Origin: Rickettsiales endosymbiont of Peranema trichophorum
GTDB lineage: Bacteria > Pseudomonadota > Alphaproteobacteria > Rickettsiales > Midichloriaceae
Reading direction: 5' to 3'
Length of the DNA: 61,065 nucleotides
NCBI RefSeq assembly: GCF_004210275.1
Contig: NZ_SCFA01000079.1
Span: 1-61,065, forward strand
Both the position numbers and the translations under genes were made by a program. Shown here piece after piece: positions 1 through 10,867 of this stretch. Numbering within the stretch: position 1 is the stretch's first letter; each line of letters begins with the position of its first letter. The notes under the pieces are model-generated. The model was given only the letters and a program-made list of their open reading frames with translations, was not told the DNA's origin and ran no database searches.

Positions 1-135
1 CAAAATAATCTTCCTTGTTTTTGACTGGAAACTTTGTTTTCTATTGGCATATCTGATATGTAAAATCCATAAGCTTTATGACATATTCATACCATTTTCT
101 TATGGATTTTCAATCCATTTTATCTCCTCAACCCC

Positions 136-1638
136 TCATCCCTTCTCCTCTCCATCACTTCTGACGCACGGACTTACTGGAAACGTGAGCACGACCGTTG
201 TACCAATACCTATCTCGCTCTTTATTTCAAAGACGCCGGACATTAACTCTACAAGCTTTTTGGTGAGAGGCAGACCAAGGCCAGTTCCAGTGTATTTGCG
301 GCTCAGCTTATTATCCACCTGAGCAAATGGTGTCATAGCCATTGCAATGTCCTGAGCTTCCATACCGACTCCTGTGTCTATTATTTCAATGACTATATGG
401 GTATGCTCTTTGTTATACCCAAGCCTAACAGTGATACTGCCATATTCTGGAGTAAATTTAACAGCATTTGACAAAATATTTAGCAAAACTTGCTTCAACC
501 TTTTGCTATCTGCGTTAATTACAATATGGGTATTTTCAGTTTCATCTTTTAGGGTAATTTTTCCTGTCTCTGCTCTTGGTGTAATCATCCGCAATGTCAC
601 TTTGACCATTTTTGTCAAATCGACTGGTTCTACAGCCAACTGTAATTTGCCTTCATCTGCTTTTGAAAAATCTAATATGTCTTCTATCAATTCCAACAAG
701 TGCAATCCTGACGTATGAATATCAGTTATAAACTCCTTATATTTCTCATGACCAATTGGACCAAAATTTTCCTTTTCTATGATCTCGGAAAATCCAATAA
801 TGGCATTGAGTGGTGTACGTAGTTCATGACTCATATTTGCCAGAAACATAGATTTATCTTTACTTTCGCTCTCTATACTTGCCTTAGCTGCTGCAATATC
901 GGATGCTTTTTCTTCTTGTTGTTCTAGTATTCGTTCAAACCTTCTGATGTATACAAACAGTATGAGTGCAATTGCGCCCCATACAGACAAGACGGTCACA
1001 AGCATTAAAATATGTGCACGGTTTATTGCAGTTACTTCGCTTGTAACATCGTAATTGAGCTCCAGCACTCCGGTTGCTTTTGATGAAAGCTCTTCAAACC
1101 CTTGAACATTTGCATCCACGCTAATTGGTATCAACACTTTTAAAATTGTGGAGGAATGTTGATCTTTACCATCTGTAAACCTTGCTGTTGTTATATAGCT
1201 AGTGTGTCCAGTCTCTTGAACGCTACTTGGAGAAACTCCACTATCCTTTGAGCCAGCTAAAATCCCTTTGACACTGTGCTCAAAAAACACTTTATTGTGT
1301 TGCAAGTACACTGCGATCTTTACAAGCTTCCCAAAATCAAAAAACTTTGTTGTTTCGTCTTTGAATGATGCGTATTCATTGTAGGTCGCAACAACTGCAG
1401 AGGGCTTATCAGATAGATACCCAACGACTGGGAAATAGCGTCTCCAAATTGTATTTTTGTATACATAGGCCAGTTCTTTTCCATGCTCTTGGTATGGAAC
1501 GTGGATAACGTTTTGGAGCATGTAGCTTTTAAAATAAAACACGGCGGAGACGAGTAATACTCCGACCAGTATGTAAAGAACTGTAGTACCGTTTCTAAAA
1601 TGGGAGAACATTATAGACTTTGCTAACCTCTGATACAT
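136..1638 (-). CDS. Membrane sensor histidine kinase (PleC/DivJ-like)
   Basis: A 500-residue sensor kinase that should autophosphorylate on histidine and pass the phosphate to a response regulator not encoded nearby. Two membrane segments (about residues 18-36 and 209-231) bracket a periplasmic sensor region. A short charged linker leads to the HisKA H-box NMSHELRTPLN, with His271 as phosphoacceptor. The HATPase domain shows the N-box LLNILSNAVKF (about 385-395), G1 DTGVGM (421-426) and G2 GTGLGL (451-456). There is no receiver domain, so it resembles PleC/DivJ rather than the hybrid CckA. Inferred role: envelope sensing or cell-cycle signalling. A start nine codons downstream is possible. 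The 135 bases beyond its 3' end, to the window edge, hold nothing I recognise. Confidence 0.9.
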   Translation of the reverse strand: MYQRLAKSIMFSHFRNGTTVLYILVGVLLVSAVFYFKSYMLQNVIHVPYQEHGKELAYVYKNTIWRRYFPVVGYLSDKPSAVVATYNEYASFKDETTKFFDFGKLVKIAVYLQHNKVFFEHSVKGILAGSKDSGVSPSSVQETGHTSYITTARFTDGKDQHSSTILKVLIPISVDANVQGFEELSSKATGVLELNYDVTSEVTAINRAHILMLVTVLSVWGAIALILFVYIRRFERILEQQEEKASDIAAAKASIESESKDKSMFLANMSHELRTPLNAIIGFSEIIEKENFGPIGHEKYKEFITDIHTSGLHLLELIEDILDFSKADEGKLQLAVEPVDLTKMVKVTLRMITPRAETGKITLKDETENTHIVINADSKRLKQVLLNILSNAVKFTPEYGSITVRLGYNKEHTHIVIEIIDTGVGMEAQDIAMAMTPFAQVDNKLSRKYTGTGLGLPLTKKLVELMSGVFEIKSEIGIGTTVVLTFPVSPCVRSDGEEKG

Positions 1639-1863
1639 TTTAGTAGACCAATAAATACGATTATTTCCACTATGGCGTTGATTGCAATCTTTCTTTTTTG
1701 TTTCTGTTGATATTTATGGTTGTCAGTTCCACTCTTTACCTACTACTACCTTATCACTCCAGATCTCAGACTTACAATGTTGTGTAGTATCAAAATTATC
1801 TAGACTTATCGGCGAAATAGTACTAAGTGAAGTATATATCCACAAACTAATCAAAGTAGACCT

Positions 1864-3168
1864 ATGACAGTAGACAACCAATCATACAACGCATCTCTGT
1901 ATAAAAATGCTTTAGACTTTCACAGCAAAGGGCGTAAGGGAAAACTGGTGATGGAATCATCTAAACCCGTTAAAAGCCAGGCGGATCTGGTTTTGGCATA
2001 TTCTCCAGGGGTTGCGGCACCATGCAAAGAGATAGCAGCAGACAAAGCCAAGGTATTTGAGTACACGTCAAAGGGTAACTTTGTTGCCGTCATATCAAAT
2101 GGCACTGCAGTACTTGGACTTGGCAATATAGGAGCTCTTGCTTCAAAACCTGTGATGGAAGGCAAGGCGGTATTATTTAAAAGTTTCGCTGACATCGATG
2201 CGGTTGACATAGAGGTTGACACTATGGATCCAGAGACATTTATCAATGCAGTCAGATACTTGGGACCAAGCTGGGGAGGGATCAATCTGGAGGACATCAA
2301 AGCTCCTGAGTGTTTTATCATTGAGAATGCACTTACTCAATTGATGGATATCCCTGTATTTCATGATGATCAGCATGGTACGGCCATAGTAGTCTGTGCA
2401 GGCATGATCAATGCGACACATCTTACTCAAAGAAAGCTAACTGATGTTAAAATCGTGATCAATGGAGCGGGTGCTGCAGGTATTGCATGCGCGGATCTAC
2501 TGCAATCGATGGGCATACCTGGTGATAACATTATATTCTGTGATACACAAGGTGTCATATATAAAGGACGCACCCATGGAATGAACGAGTGGAAGTCGGC
2601 CCACGCTACTGACACCAAACATCGTACCTTAAGCGAGGCAATAGTAGGCGCTGACGTATTCATTGGATTATCAACAAAGGGAATATTAACAAAGGAGATG
2701 GTATCTTCTATGGCAAAAAATCCGATTATATTTGCCATGGCAAACCCAGAACCTGAAATTACTCCAGACGAAGTAAAAGAAGTTAGGGGCGACGCTATCA
2801 TTGCCACAGGAAGAGGTGACTATAACAACCAAGTCAACAACGTACTTGGCTTTCCTTACATCTTTAGGGGCACACTAGATGTGAGAGCAAAGGCTATCAA
2901 CACATCTATGAAACTTGCTGCTGCGAATGCGCTTGCAATGCTTGCGAGAGAGCAAGTCCCGCAAGAAGTGAGAGCTGCTTATAACAACAGGGTTATGGAG
3001 TATGGACCTGAATATATCATTCCAGTACCTTTTGATCACAGGTTGATATATACAGTATCTCCTGCGGTCGCCAAGGCAGCGATGGAGACTGGTGTCGCCA
3101 CTGTTGACATTCAGGATTTCGACGCATATCGTCGGGAGCTTGCTGCAAGACTTGGTCACAGGATATAA
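1864..3168 (+). CDS. NADP-type malic enzyme, short form without phosphotransacetylase domain
   Basis: Oxidative decarboxylation of malate to pyruvate. The N-terminal malic domain carries AYSPGVAAPC and SNGTAVLGLGNIGALASKPVMEGK. The middle segment FHDDQHGTA precedes the nucleotide-binding motif VINGAGAAGIACADLL, and MANPEPEITP lies toward the end. These match bacterial MaeB. Full MaeB proteins are about 750 residues because of a C-terminal phosphotransacetylase-like domain. This one stops at 434 residues, just after the malic core, with no downstream remnant. The 225-base gap upstream has no clear promoter. A 61-codon TTG-start frame there ends in an ATGA overlap with this gene, but I do not consider it coding. 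Confidence 0.92.
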   Translation: MTVDNQSYNASLYKNALDFHSKGRKGKLVMESSKPVKSQADLVLAYSPGVAAPCKEIAADKAKVFEYTSKGNFVAVISNGTAVLGLGNIGALASKPVMEGKAVLFKSFADIDAVDIEVDTMDPETFINAVRYLGPSWGGINLEDIKAPECFIIENALTQLMDIPVFHDDQHGTAIVVCAGMINATHLTQRKLTDVKIVINGAGAAGIACADLLQSMGIPGDNIIFCDTQGVIYKGRTHGMNEWKSAHATDTKHRTLSEAIVGADVFIGLSTKGILTKEMVSSMAKNPIIFAMANPEPEITPDEVKEVRGDAIIATGRGDYNNQVNNVLGFPYIFRGTLDVRAKAINTSMKLAAANALAMLAREQVPQEVRAAYNNRVMEYGPEYIIPVPFDHRLIYTVSPAVAKAAMETGVATVDIQDFDAYRRELAARLGHRI

Positions 3169-3212
3169 AATATAGCAGGATAGAGCTTTGGTGGAGACCA
3201 TTCTTGATATAG

Positions 3213-5048
<1,836 letters not shown>

Positions 5049-5052
<4 letters not shown>

Positions 5053-5984
5053 TTATTTGCTGTATATTCTATGGAATATAGCGATCTGGGCGTTGCAACA
5101 ATTCCATATGCGACTTGTACACAGAGCAGTACTAGAACTAGGGCCAATAGTATTCTATAATTCTCTGGATGCCATTTAGCGCCTATTCTGACTCCTATTT
5201 GAACACCAAACGCAGTGCCCAACATCAAGATGGATGACAGCACTATATCAAGGTTATGAGAGGTCATAGAGTGCAAAATCGTTGCGATTATAGTTGTGAA
5301 GACTATTTGAAAGTGTGTAGTACCTGCTGTAAAGGGCTCGGATATTTTAAGAATGTATATCATCGATGGTATGATGATAATACTACCCCCTATACCCATT
5401 ACTGAGACTACAAATCCTCCACCAAAACCTATAATTAAAGGGGAGAATATACTGATCTCTTCTCTCGCGCTTGGAAAGTGGACTTGGTATGGTAATGCAA
5501 TGTTGCTTAGTAAAGTTTTTTTATGCTGTTTGGGAGGTGGTTCGTTTTTAAACTTGTAAAACAGCAATACTGCAGCATCTTTAGCAGTGATATATCCTAC
5601 AGTGCCAAGTATTAATATGAAGCCCACTGAAATTACAGTATCTATTACTCCTACTTCACTGAGTATATCAAAGACCCATACACCTATTGTTGAACCCAGG
5701 ATTGCACCTACCAACATTAGTGCGCCCAGTTTATAGTCAACCCTTTTTCTTTTTGCGTATGCTATAAAACCTGAAAACGACGCAGCTGTCATTTGATTGA
5801 TGGATGCAGCCACTGCTACTTGGGATGAGATCCCTATCGCCATGAGTATTGATACTATAAATACTCCACCACTTAAACCAAAAATTCCACCAAGCACACC
5901 TATTGCAACTCCAACTGATACCAAGAGCAAGGCATTGATGCTAACTCCAGCGATCGGTAGATACACTTCAAACACTTCAAGCAT
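5049..5984 (-). CDS. TSUP family permease (TauE/SafE sulfite-exporter type)
   Basis: A 311-residue integral membrane protein with about eight hydrophobic helices arranged as two similar halves. Each half carries the glycine-rich TSUP signature. The first is GVLGGIFGLSGGVFIVSILMAIG near residues 30-52. The second is GFGGGFVVSVMGIGGSIIIIPSMIYI, in the middle of the protein. TSUP proteins move sulfite, sulfoacetate or other small anions; the substrate here cannot be told. It is followed, with a 4-base overlap, by a TIGR02186 gene, forming a two-gene operon. The central cytosolic loop with EPPPKQHKK is longer than in minimal TSUP members. Confidence 0.88.
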
Positions 5985-6041
5985 GCCTATATCTTAAGAA
6001 CTCATTTAAAATCTTTTATTAGACAAGCCACACTTTCCAGT

Positions 6042-6605
6042 TTATTTGGCTTTTTCTAAATATTCCAATTCTAAAGTTTTGATTATTATTTGATCTCCTT
6101 CGCTGATAAACGGAGGCACCATAATTCTTTTGCCATTCTCAAGAACTGCAGGCTTATATGAAGCGGCTGCGGTTTGACCTTTCACGACGGGTTCACAAGT
6201 AGCAACTTTTACAGTTAGAGTCTCTGGCAACGAGGCTGTAACGAGCCTATCCTGGTAATATTCTACTGTTACTTGCAATCCTTCGACTAAAAAATCTGCA
6301 AATCCTTCAAAAAAGCTTAATGGTATCGTTATTTGCTCATAGTTATCGACATCCATCACGACCACGGCATCACTTTCGGTGTAGAGGCATTGGCATACTC
6401 TTTGTTCAAGCTGAGCTTTTTCCACAAACTCGCTACTACGAAACCTAACGTTATTTTTTGTACCGTAGACTATTTCTTTTAGCTCTACTTGCACGTATGC
6501 ACCACCTTTACCCGGTTGTGTGTGCATTGTCTTGAGCACAGACCACAACTTGTTATCATGCTCTAGTATATTACCGACTCTAATACTATTTGCGTCAATT
6601 TTCAT
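6042..6605 (-). CDS. efp: Elongation factor P
   Basis: Relieves ribosome stalling at polyproline stretches. The 187-residue length and three-domain beta-barrel layout match bacterial EF-P. The N-terminal KOW-like domain has QPGKGGAYVQVELK, with Lys33 equivalent to the lysine that EpmA modifies in E. coli. The central domain contains VEYYQDRLVTASLPETLTVKV. The C-terminal OB domain ends with FISEGDQIIIKT, close to the family signature. No modifying enzyme (EpmA/EpmB) is in the window. It appears monocistronic, with 57 bases to the upstream permease gene's 3' side and 54 bases to the next minus-strand gene. Confidence 0.96.
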   Translation of the reverse strand: MKIDANSIRVGNILEHDNKLWSVLKTMHTQPGKGGAYVQVELKEIVYGTKNNVRFRSSEFVEKAQLEQRVCQCLYTESDAVVVMDVDNYEQITIPLSFFEGFADFLVEGLQVTVEYYQDRLVTASLPETLTVKVATCEPVVKGQTAAASYKPAVLENGKRIMVPPFISEGDQIIIKTLELEYLEKAK

Positions 6606-6659
6606 AATGCTTACAAAATTTATAGATTTGATTTAAATAAAATGACAAAACACTCGAGA

Positions 6660-8246
6660 TTACTTCAACTGCGGCTCGACTGGCTTTTGTGCTGGTTGCT
6701 CCGCTGGCTTTTCAAAGCCCATTAAAAACTTCCCTATCCTTGAATCCATAAGAATCGTCAAAAAGCTTTTGTCGTTAATCGTGAAGTTATAGTCCTTGAA
6801 CCCAAAGGCCACGTCAAATTTCAGTGGCTCCCCTGGCTTTAACTCACCATCCTTATGGAGAACAGAGACAGCACTGTAACCGTTTTCTTTAATGTTAGCT
6901 ACTACCCTCTCGAGATCCATCATCATTTTTTTTCTTCCTTGCATCTCCCTGACCTTGTCAAGCTTCTCAATCAAAGGATAGAACACCTCAATTGCAGCGA
7001 CTGTCTTCATTACCATAGCATTGGGATCAGATACCACAAAGTTACCTGAAATTTTTCTTGTGTACCGTGAGTGATCCAGCTGTCCATCAATGCTGTGCTC
7101 GCCGATCTGAAAATGCAGCGGAACAACAGTGTAGCCCAACAGGGTGTTGTAGCTGCCTTTTACATCAAGTACATAGGTCGTACCGAAGAAGTCAAGCAAC
7201 GGCTCTAAATCCTTTGTAGTGATAAGGTCTGTTGTACTCTCCATACCTTGATTCTTGATACTACCTGAGGCCACCTTCAGCAATCCTTTTAAGAGAGCTT
7301 CCCTCTGGGTTTGATTAGCAATACGTTCTTGATTATAACTACATTCATTCATCAACTCCCAGGAGATATTATGAGCTCCATCATTTACAAAGCTGACTTT
7401 ATACTTGGCAAAAGCTCCACTGGATGTCATATTATAGGATATGTCCACAAGGTATTTGTCTTGTAGCGCTATCACTTTCATGACGTGTACATCTAACTTT
7501 TCTGGAGTTGCCAGCATATCAACCAAAACCTTTGGAATCTCTGCTACTATTGACAAATTCATGTTCGATTGTCCAAAGAAACTGTCCACATACTGTGTGC
7601 CATTCTCCTCTAATGCAGATAGTCCAGTAGCACCCAACCTCCTTAAGATCCTAGAGTAATACGAGACTGAATCCATTCCATTTGTGTCACCTTTATAGCT
7701 AATTTTATAGCCACCAGTGTCAGTTTTCTTACCGCTAATAGTTATACTTGAACTGTCAGCTTTGTATATTTTACTATTATCGCTTTCAAAGTATATGGAA
7801 TACGGACCTTCCATTTTAAAGGTAACATCTAGGTCAGGTAGGGGGGTCACTGGCTGAGTTAACACCGCCGCATCAAACTCAATGATTCCAGATGGCTTAT
7901 CGACGTATGCATTGAGTCCACCCAATTGTATCTTAGCCTTTTCACCGCTCGTCTTTAGTGTCACCTTTTGAGTCAAGGGGTTATAGCTTCCTTGCAAACC
8001 TTCAACTTGGACTTTACCAACTCCAGTTTCTTCAAAGAAGGTAGTCTCTCCCATTGAGAACCTAAACAAGTATTTATCAACCTGCAATGAAGATGCGTCA
8101 GTTTTGACAATTTGACGGACTATAGCTTGTTCAGGATTTCCAAAAATATCCTCTTTTAAACATTTTTCAAATCTATTTGCCAGTAGAACCCAGACCACTG
8201 CGATCGGCACGATCACCAATGATACTGCGATTGATATTTTTTTCAT
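6660..8246 (-). CDS. Membrane-anchored periplasmic protein of unknown function
   Basis: A 528-residue protein that I do not recognise with certainty. An N-terminal hydrophobic segment (about residues 4-22) without a lipobox should act as signal anchor. The rest is hydrophilic and strand-rich, with repeated patterns such as KYKISYKGDTNG and DGQLDHSRYTRKISGNF. It ends in a proline/glutamine tail, EKPAEQPAQKPVEPQLK. Length, N-terminal anchor and a C-terminal block of the form FKDYNFTINDKSFLTILMD recall the DUF945/YdgA group, but this is a weak resemblance by eye. It lies alone, between a family A repeat on its 5' side and efp on its 3' side. Confidence 0.7.
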   Translation of the reverse strand: MKKISIAVSLVIVPIAVVWVLLANRFEKCLKEDIFGNPEQAIVRQIVKTDASSLQVDKYLFRFSMGETTFFEETGVGKVQVEGLQGSYNPLTQKVTLKTSGEKAKIQLGGLNAYVDKPSGIIEFDAAVLTQPVTPLPDLDVTFKMEGPYSIYFESDNSKIYKADSSSITISGKKTDTGGYKISYKGDTNGMDSVSYYSRILRRLGATGLSALEENGTQYVDSFFGQSNMNLSIVAEIPKVLVDMLATPEKLDVHVMKVIALQDKYLVDISYNMTSSGAFAKYKVSFVNDGAHNISWELMNECSYNQERIANQTQREALLKGLLKVASGSIKNQGMESTTDLITTKDLEPLLDFFGTTYVLDVKGSYNTLLGYTVVPLHFQIGEHSIDGQLDHSRYTRKISGNFVVSDPNAMVMKTVAAIEVFYPLIEKLDKVREMQGRKKMMMDLERVVANIKENGYSAVSVLHKDGELKPGEPLKFDVAFGFKDYNFTINDKSFLTILMDSRIGKFLMGFEKPAEQPAQKPVEPQLK

Positions 8247-8346
8247 ACTTTTGCTAAAGTTTTTGAAAGCTGGCTGAAGTATAGCTCAAAAACACCGGTA
8301 CCGCAACACCAATGAAATCACATACTATATTTTGTGTGATGGAATC

Positions 8347-8688
8347 TTAGAGCTTATCTGCAAATATGAGATATGTTAGTGTGTATGCTCTATCACTCCA
8401 CGCAACTCTTCCTTTGTCGCTCCCACACTCTCCTCCTCTGCCACTCTCCGTCATCTCTCCTTTGTCGTTCCTGCACCTCCCTTTTGCCATGCCGCTCCTC
8501 CTGCATCATCCCCCCTCCTCCTGCATCATCCCCGTTCCTCCTTTGTCATACCCTCTCCTCCTGCGTCATACCCGCTCCTCCTGGGTCATACCCGTGAAAA
8601 CGGGTATCCATCTTCCTTTGCCAACAACTTAACAGGCAACTATTGCCCGAATTCTTTTCATTTCAATTAATTTGCGGACATGCTCTTA
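8347..8688 (+). repeat. Family A interspersed repeat, longest copy (MITE-like)
   Basis: About 342 bp bounded by imperfect inverted ends: TTAGAGCTTATCTGCAAAT at 8347-8365, and at 8670-8688 the reverse complement of TAAGAGCATGTCCGCAAAT. Inside are a pyrimidine-rich stretch, about five degenerate 19-20 bp units starting at 8495 (consensus CTCCTCCTGNGTCATACCCG), and a perfect 8-bp hairpin ATACCCGT-GAAA-ACGGGTAT at 8588-8607. The block CCTTTGCCAACAACTTAACA follows and recurs in other copies. It fills the divergent gap between the unknown gene ending at 8246 and the PAP2 gene. Open frames across it are low-complexity and are not genes. From 8689 a short piece resembling a family B end follows. Confidence 0.8.
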
Positions 8689-8784
8689 TACAAATTCTCA
8701 TTTTAAATGATTCAAAAATGTTGCCAATTTCTCTTAATTCATTATGATTCAAATCAAAATACACTTTAACCACGAATAATTTGT

Positions 8785-9552
8785 ATGCTTACAATCATTT
8801 GCCAAACAATCCTAAGCTTTAGCAATGAAATTGCGATTATACCGATTATGATTTTGGGCTACATTGCATTGAGCCACAAAGTTTTCTTTCATGGTATATG
8901 CCTTTTGCTGTTGAGCATGTTACTCAATTTATCATTAAAAAACATATTTCAGGTTCCATTACTGGAACATCTTGGTAAGGCAGGTTTTGCATTTCCAAGT
9001 GGTCATATGCAGTCCTGCGTTGTTTTTTATGGCTGGTTGATGCTTAATTCAAGAAGCGTAGTCGTCAAACTTCTCACTATACTTCTATTAGTCGGCGTAG
9101 GGTTTAGTTTGGTGTACATGGGGTACCATACTTACTTTGACATACTAGGCGCTATCTTTTTTGGTAGCATCTTGGTATTGGTGTACATGGCGCTTGATGA
9201 CATTACCAAACGGATGGTGTTTTTACTAGTTTTGAGCACCTTAATACTTCTACATATAAACGGCATTGGCATGATGACTGCATATGTATGGAAGGTGTAT
9301 CTTGCAATCATATTTACCGTAGTTGGGCAGCAGCTATTTGACAAGGAGTCTACAACAAACGGTGTAGTAGGCAAGATAGTTGGTATATTCACTTGTTTTG
9401 GTATTGTGTTAACAATTCACATACTACTCAACACGTCTAAAATCACATCATGTCTGCCTGAATTTATGAAACAGCTAGAGTGGGCCATGATCGGGTTTTC
9501 CATTCCTTTATCTGCACGAATAGGCTCGTATACCAAATTTCAGATTAAATAA
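8785..9552 (+). CDS. PAP2 superfamily membrane phosphatase
   Basis: A 255-residue polytopic membrane protein with a PAP2-type core. FAFPSGHMQS is the central PSGH motif, and YMGYHTYFDILGA supplies the H-x3-D third motif after SLVYMG. The first KX6RP motif is degenerate, with LKNIFQVPLL in its place. The family removes phosphate from lipid phosphates or undecaprenyl pyrophosphate; the substrate is unknown. About six helices continue after the core, making it longer than minimal PAP2 enzymes. The last residues (YTKFQIK) and the stop codon lie inside a family B repeat, so the native C-terminus may have been replaced when the repeat inserted. Confidence 0.8.
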   Translation: MLTIICQTILSFSNEIAIIPIMILGYIALSHKVFFHGICLLLLSMLLNLSLKNIFQVPLLEHLGKAGFAFPSGHMQSCVVFYGWLMLNSRSVVVKLLTILLLVGVGFSLVYMGYHTYFDILGAIFFGSILVLVYMALDDITKRMVFLLVLSTLILLHINGIGMMTAYVWKVYLAIIFTVVGQQLFDKESTTNGVVGKIVGIFTCFGIVLTIHILLNTSKITSCLPEFMKQLEWAMIGFSIPLSARIGSYTKFQIK

Positions 9553-9660
9553 GGCAACTGGATTTGAGGATGAGGCTGCGTAAGCCTATTGAAATAACTG
9601 CACAGAGGCGAGTTTCACAAAATCCGTTTTGAATCATTTAAAATGGGCATTGGCATCATC
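9530..9660 (+). repeat. Family B palindromic repeat, copy 1
   Basis: Begins ATACCAAATTTCAGATTAAA and ends near GAATCATTTAAAATGGGCAT. The core GGATTTGAGGATGAGGCTGC is the imperfect reverse complement of the later GAGTTTCACAAAATCC half, so the whole element can fold into one long hairpin around GTATTGAAATA. It closely matches copies at 36167, 54340 and 60271. It overlaps the last codons and stop of the PAP2 gene. A pyrimidine-rich family A repeat follows directly. Confidence 0.85.
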
Positions 9661-9687
9661 GCTCTTAATGCCACCAGAGACTTCCCA

Positions 9688-9875
9688 TCTGTCACTCCAG
9701 TACTCCTCCTCTGCCACTCTCCGGCATCTCTCCTTTGCCACTTTCCCATGCCCGGCGGCCCCTTTTGTCACTCCGTCACCTCTCCTTTGTCGTTCCTGCA
9801 CCTCCCTTTGGCCATGCCCGCTCCCCTTTTTTTCATACCCGTGAAGACGGATATCCACACCCCGCTTCAATTGAC
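9688..9875 (+). repeat. Family A interspersed repeat, copy 2
   Basis: Pyrimidine-rich stuttered stretch (CTCCTCTGCCACTCTCC and similar units) leading to the hairpin ATACCCGT-GAAG-ACGGATAT at about 9836-9855, which has one mismatch, then a degenerate tail. It directly follows family B copy 1. Several overlapping open frames across 9629-10034 are translations of this repeat and are not genes. The remaining bases to 10035 hold nothing recognisable. Confidence 0.7.
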
Positions 9876-10035
9876 ACTCCGTTCTTTCTCGCTCCAGCAC
9901 TCCTCATCTGTCATCACTTGCAAAAGCGTGCATTGGTACTCAGGCCTTTAATGTCACTATTTCCTAAATTTTGCAGAAAACATTTAAGATTGTCGCTTCA
10001 CCTCCTTCGCCCATCTATAGCAACGGGCCACTAAA

Positions 10036-10803
10036 TCATTGTTCTTTTGTATTAAACAAAGGCTCCAATATCTTACCAACGATCCACTTAATGTGTTTTC
10101 TATCTGCTTCTTCTGCATTAGCATTCGTGGTAATCATAAGACCGTTAAACATGCCGTAAGCAATGTTCGTCGTGTTAGTCCAGACTATATCACCGGTCTC
10201 ATTGTCCACGATGCCTATAGTCATAGAAAACGTGTCAGATTGATCGGTGAATCGTATACCAGTCAGGACCTGCAGCGCTATGCCAGAGACTCTCGCACCG
10301 TTTGTCTGGGAACTCATTTGATAGTCACATATCACCAAATACTTTTTGCCTTCAGCAAATTTTATGGTGCTCTGTCCGATATTGCTTTTGATACTAAACG
10401 CAGCTTCCACAGGCATTAAATACTGCGAGTATAGTTCAGGCATCTTAGAAGCGTAATTTTCTTTCAGTCGCAAAAACTGAGCAGACAACTTCTCTTGATG
10501 CAGATAGCCCTTTGACAAGACGTCTACTTGATAACCCTTCTCCTTGAAAGCACTTCTGACTTCATCTGTTATGATGTTTTCAATGTACTCTTCGTACTCG
10601 TACATGCGCTGTTCATTTCCTCCAAACAGACTTGTTGTTTTGACAACAGACTCTGTTGGAAGCACATTTACTCCAGATGTAACCAGGTCTCTCTTATTAA
10701 AGCTGGACTGCCTACGCTCGGTTGTTTGGGGAGCAACACAACCAACTACAAGGGTGAGAGCACTTAGAATAACAACAAGGTGAAGAACACGCATCTTAGA
10801 CAT
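10036..10803 (-). CDS. Putative lipoprotein of unknown function
   Basis: About 255 residues from the chosen start MSKMRVLHL. A longer in-frame start at 10857 would add 18 polar residues in front of the signal peptide and is unlikely. The signal peptide ends with the lipobox LVVGC, so the mature protein is predicted to be lipid-anchored at the cysteine. The body has charged helices (YEEYIENIITDEVRSAFKEKGYQV) and a C-terminal strand region, including FSMTIGIVDNETGDIVWTNT. It has no motif I can name. It lies just downstream of another lipoprotein gene on the same strand, probably in one operon directed at the outer membrane. Confidence 0.75.
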   Translation of the reverse strand: MSKMRVLHLVVILSALTLVVGCVAPQTTERRQSSFNKRDLVTSGVNVLPTESVVKTTSLFGGNEQRMYEYEEYIENIITDEVRSAFKEKGYQVDVLSKGYLHQEKLSAQFLRLKENYASKMPELYSQYLMPVEAAFSIKSNIGQSTIKFAEGKKYLVICDYQMSSQTNGARVSGIALQVLTGIRFTDQSDTFSMTIGIVDNETGDIVWTNTTNIAYGMFNGLMITTNANAEEADRKHIKWIVGKILEPLFNTKEQ

Positions 10804-10867
10804 ACCACGACTACTTGCTAAACCGTCAGAATCACAAACCATGTCTTCTCTCTCCAAAGTACCAGTA

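Noticed and set aside
1682-1867. 61-codon frame overlapping the malic enzyme start as ATGA
   Set aside because: It has a TTG start, no ribosome site, low complexity and no recognisable family; the overlap is probably chance.
8495-8590. Possible CRISPR-like array
   Set aside because: Units of 19-20 bp are directly adjacent without spacers and degenerate; no cas genes are present.
8366-8632. Two overlapping open frames rich in Pro/Leu/Ser
   Set aside because: They are translations of the family A repeat; the same peptide patterns (VIPVKTGIH-type) appear at other repeat copies.
9629-10034. Several short open frames downstream of the PAP2 gene
   Set aside because: They lie within family B and family A repeats and have no ribosome sites or family similarity.
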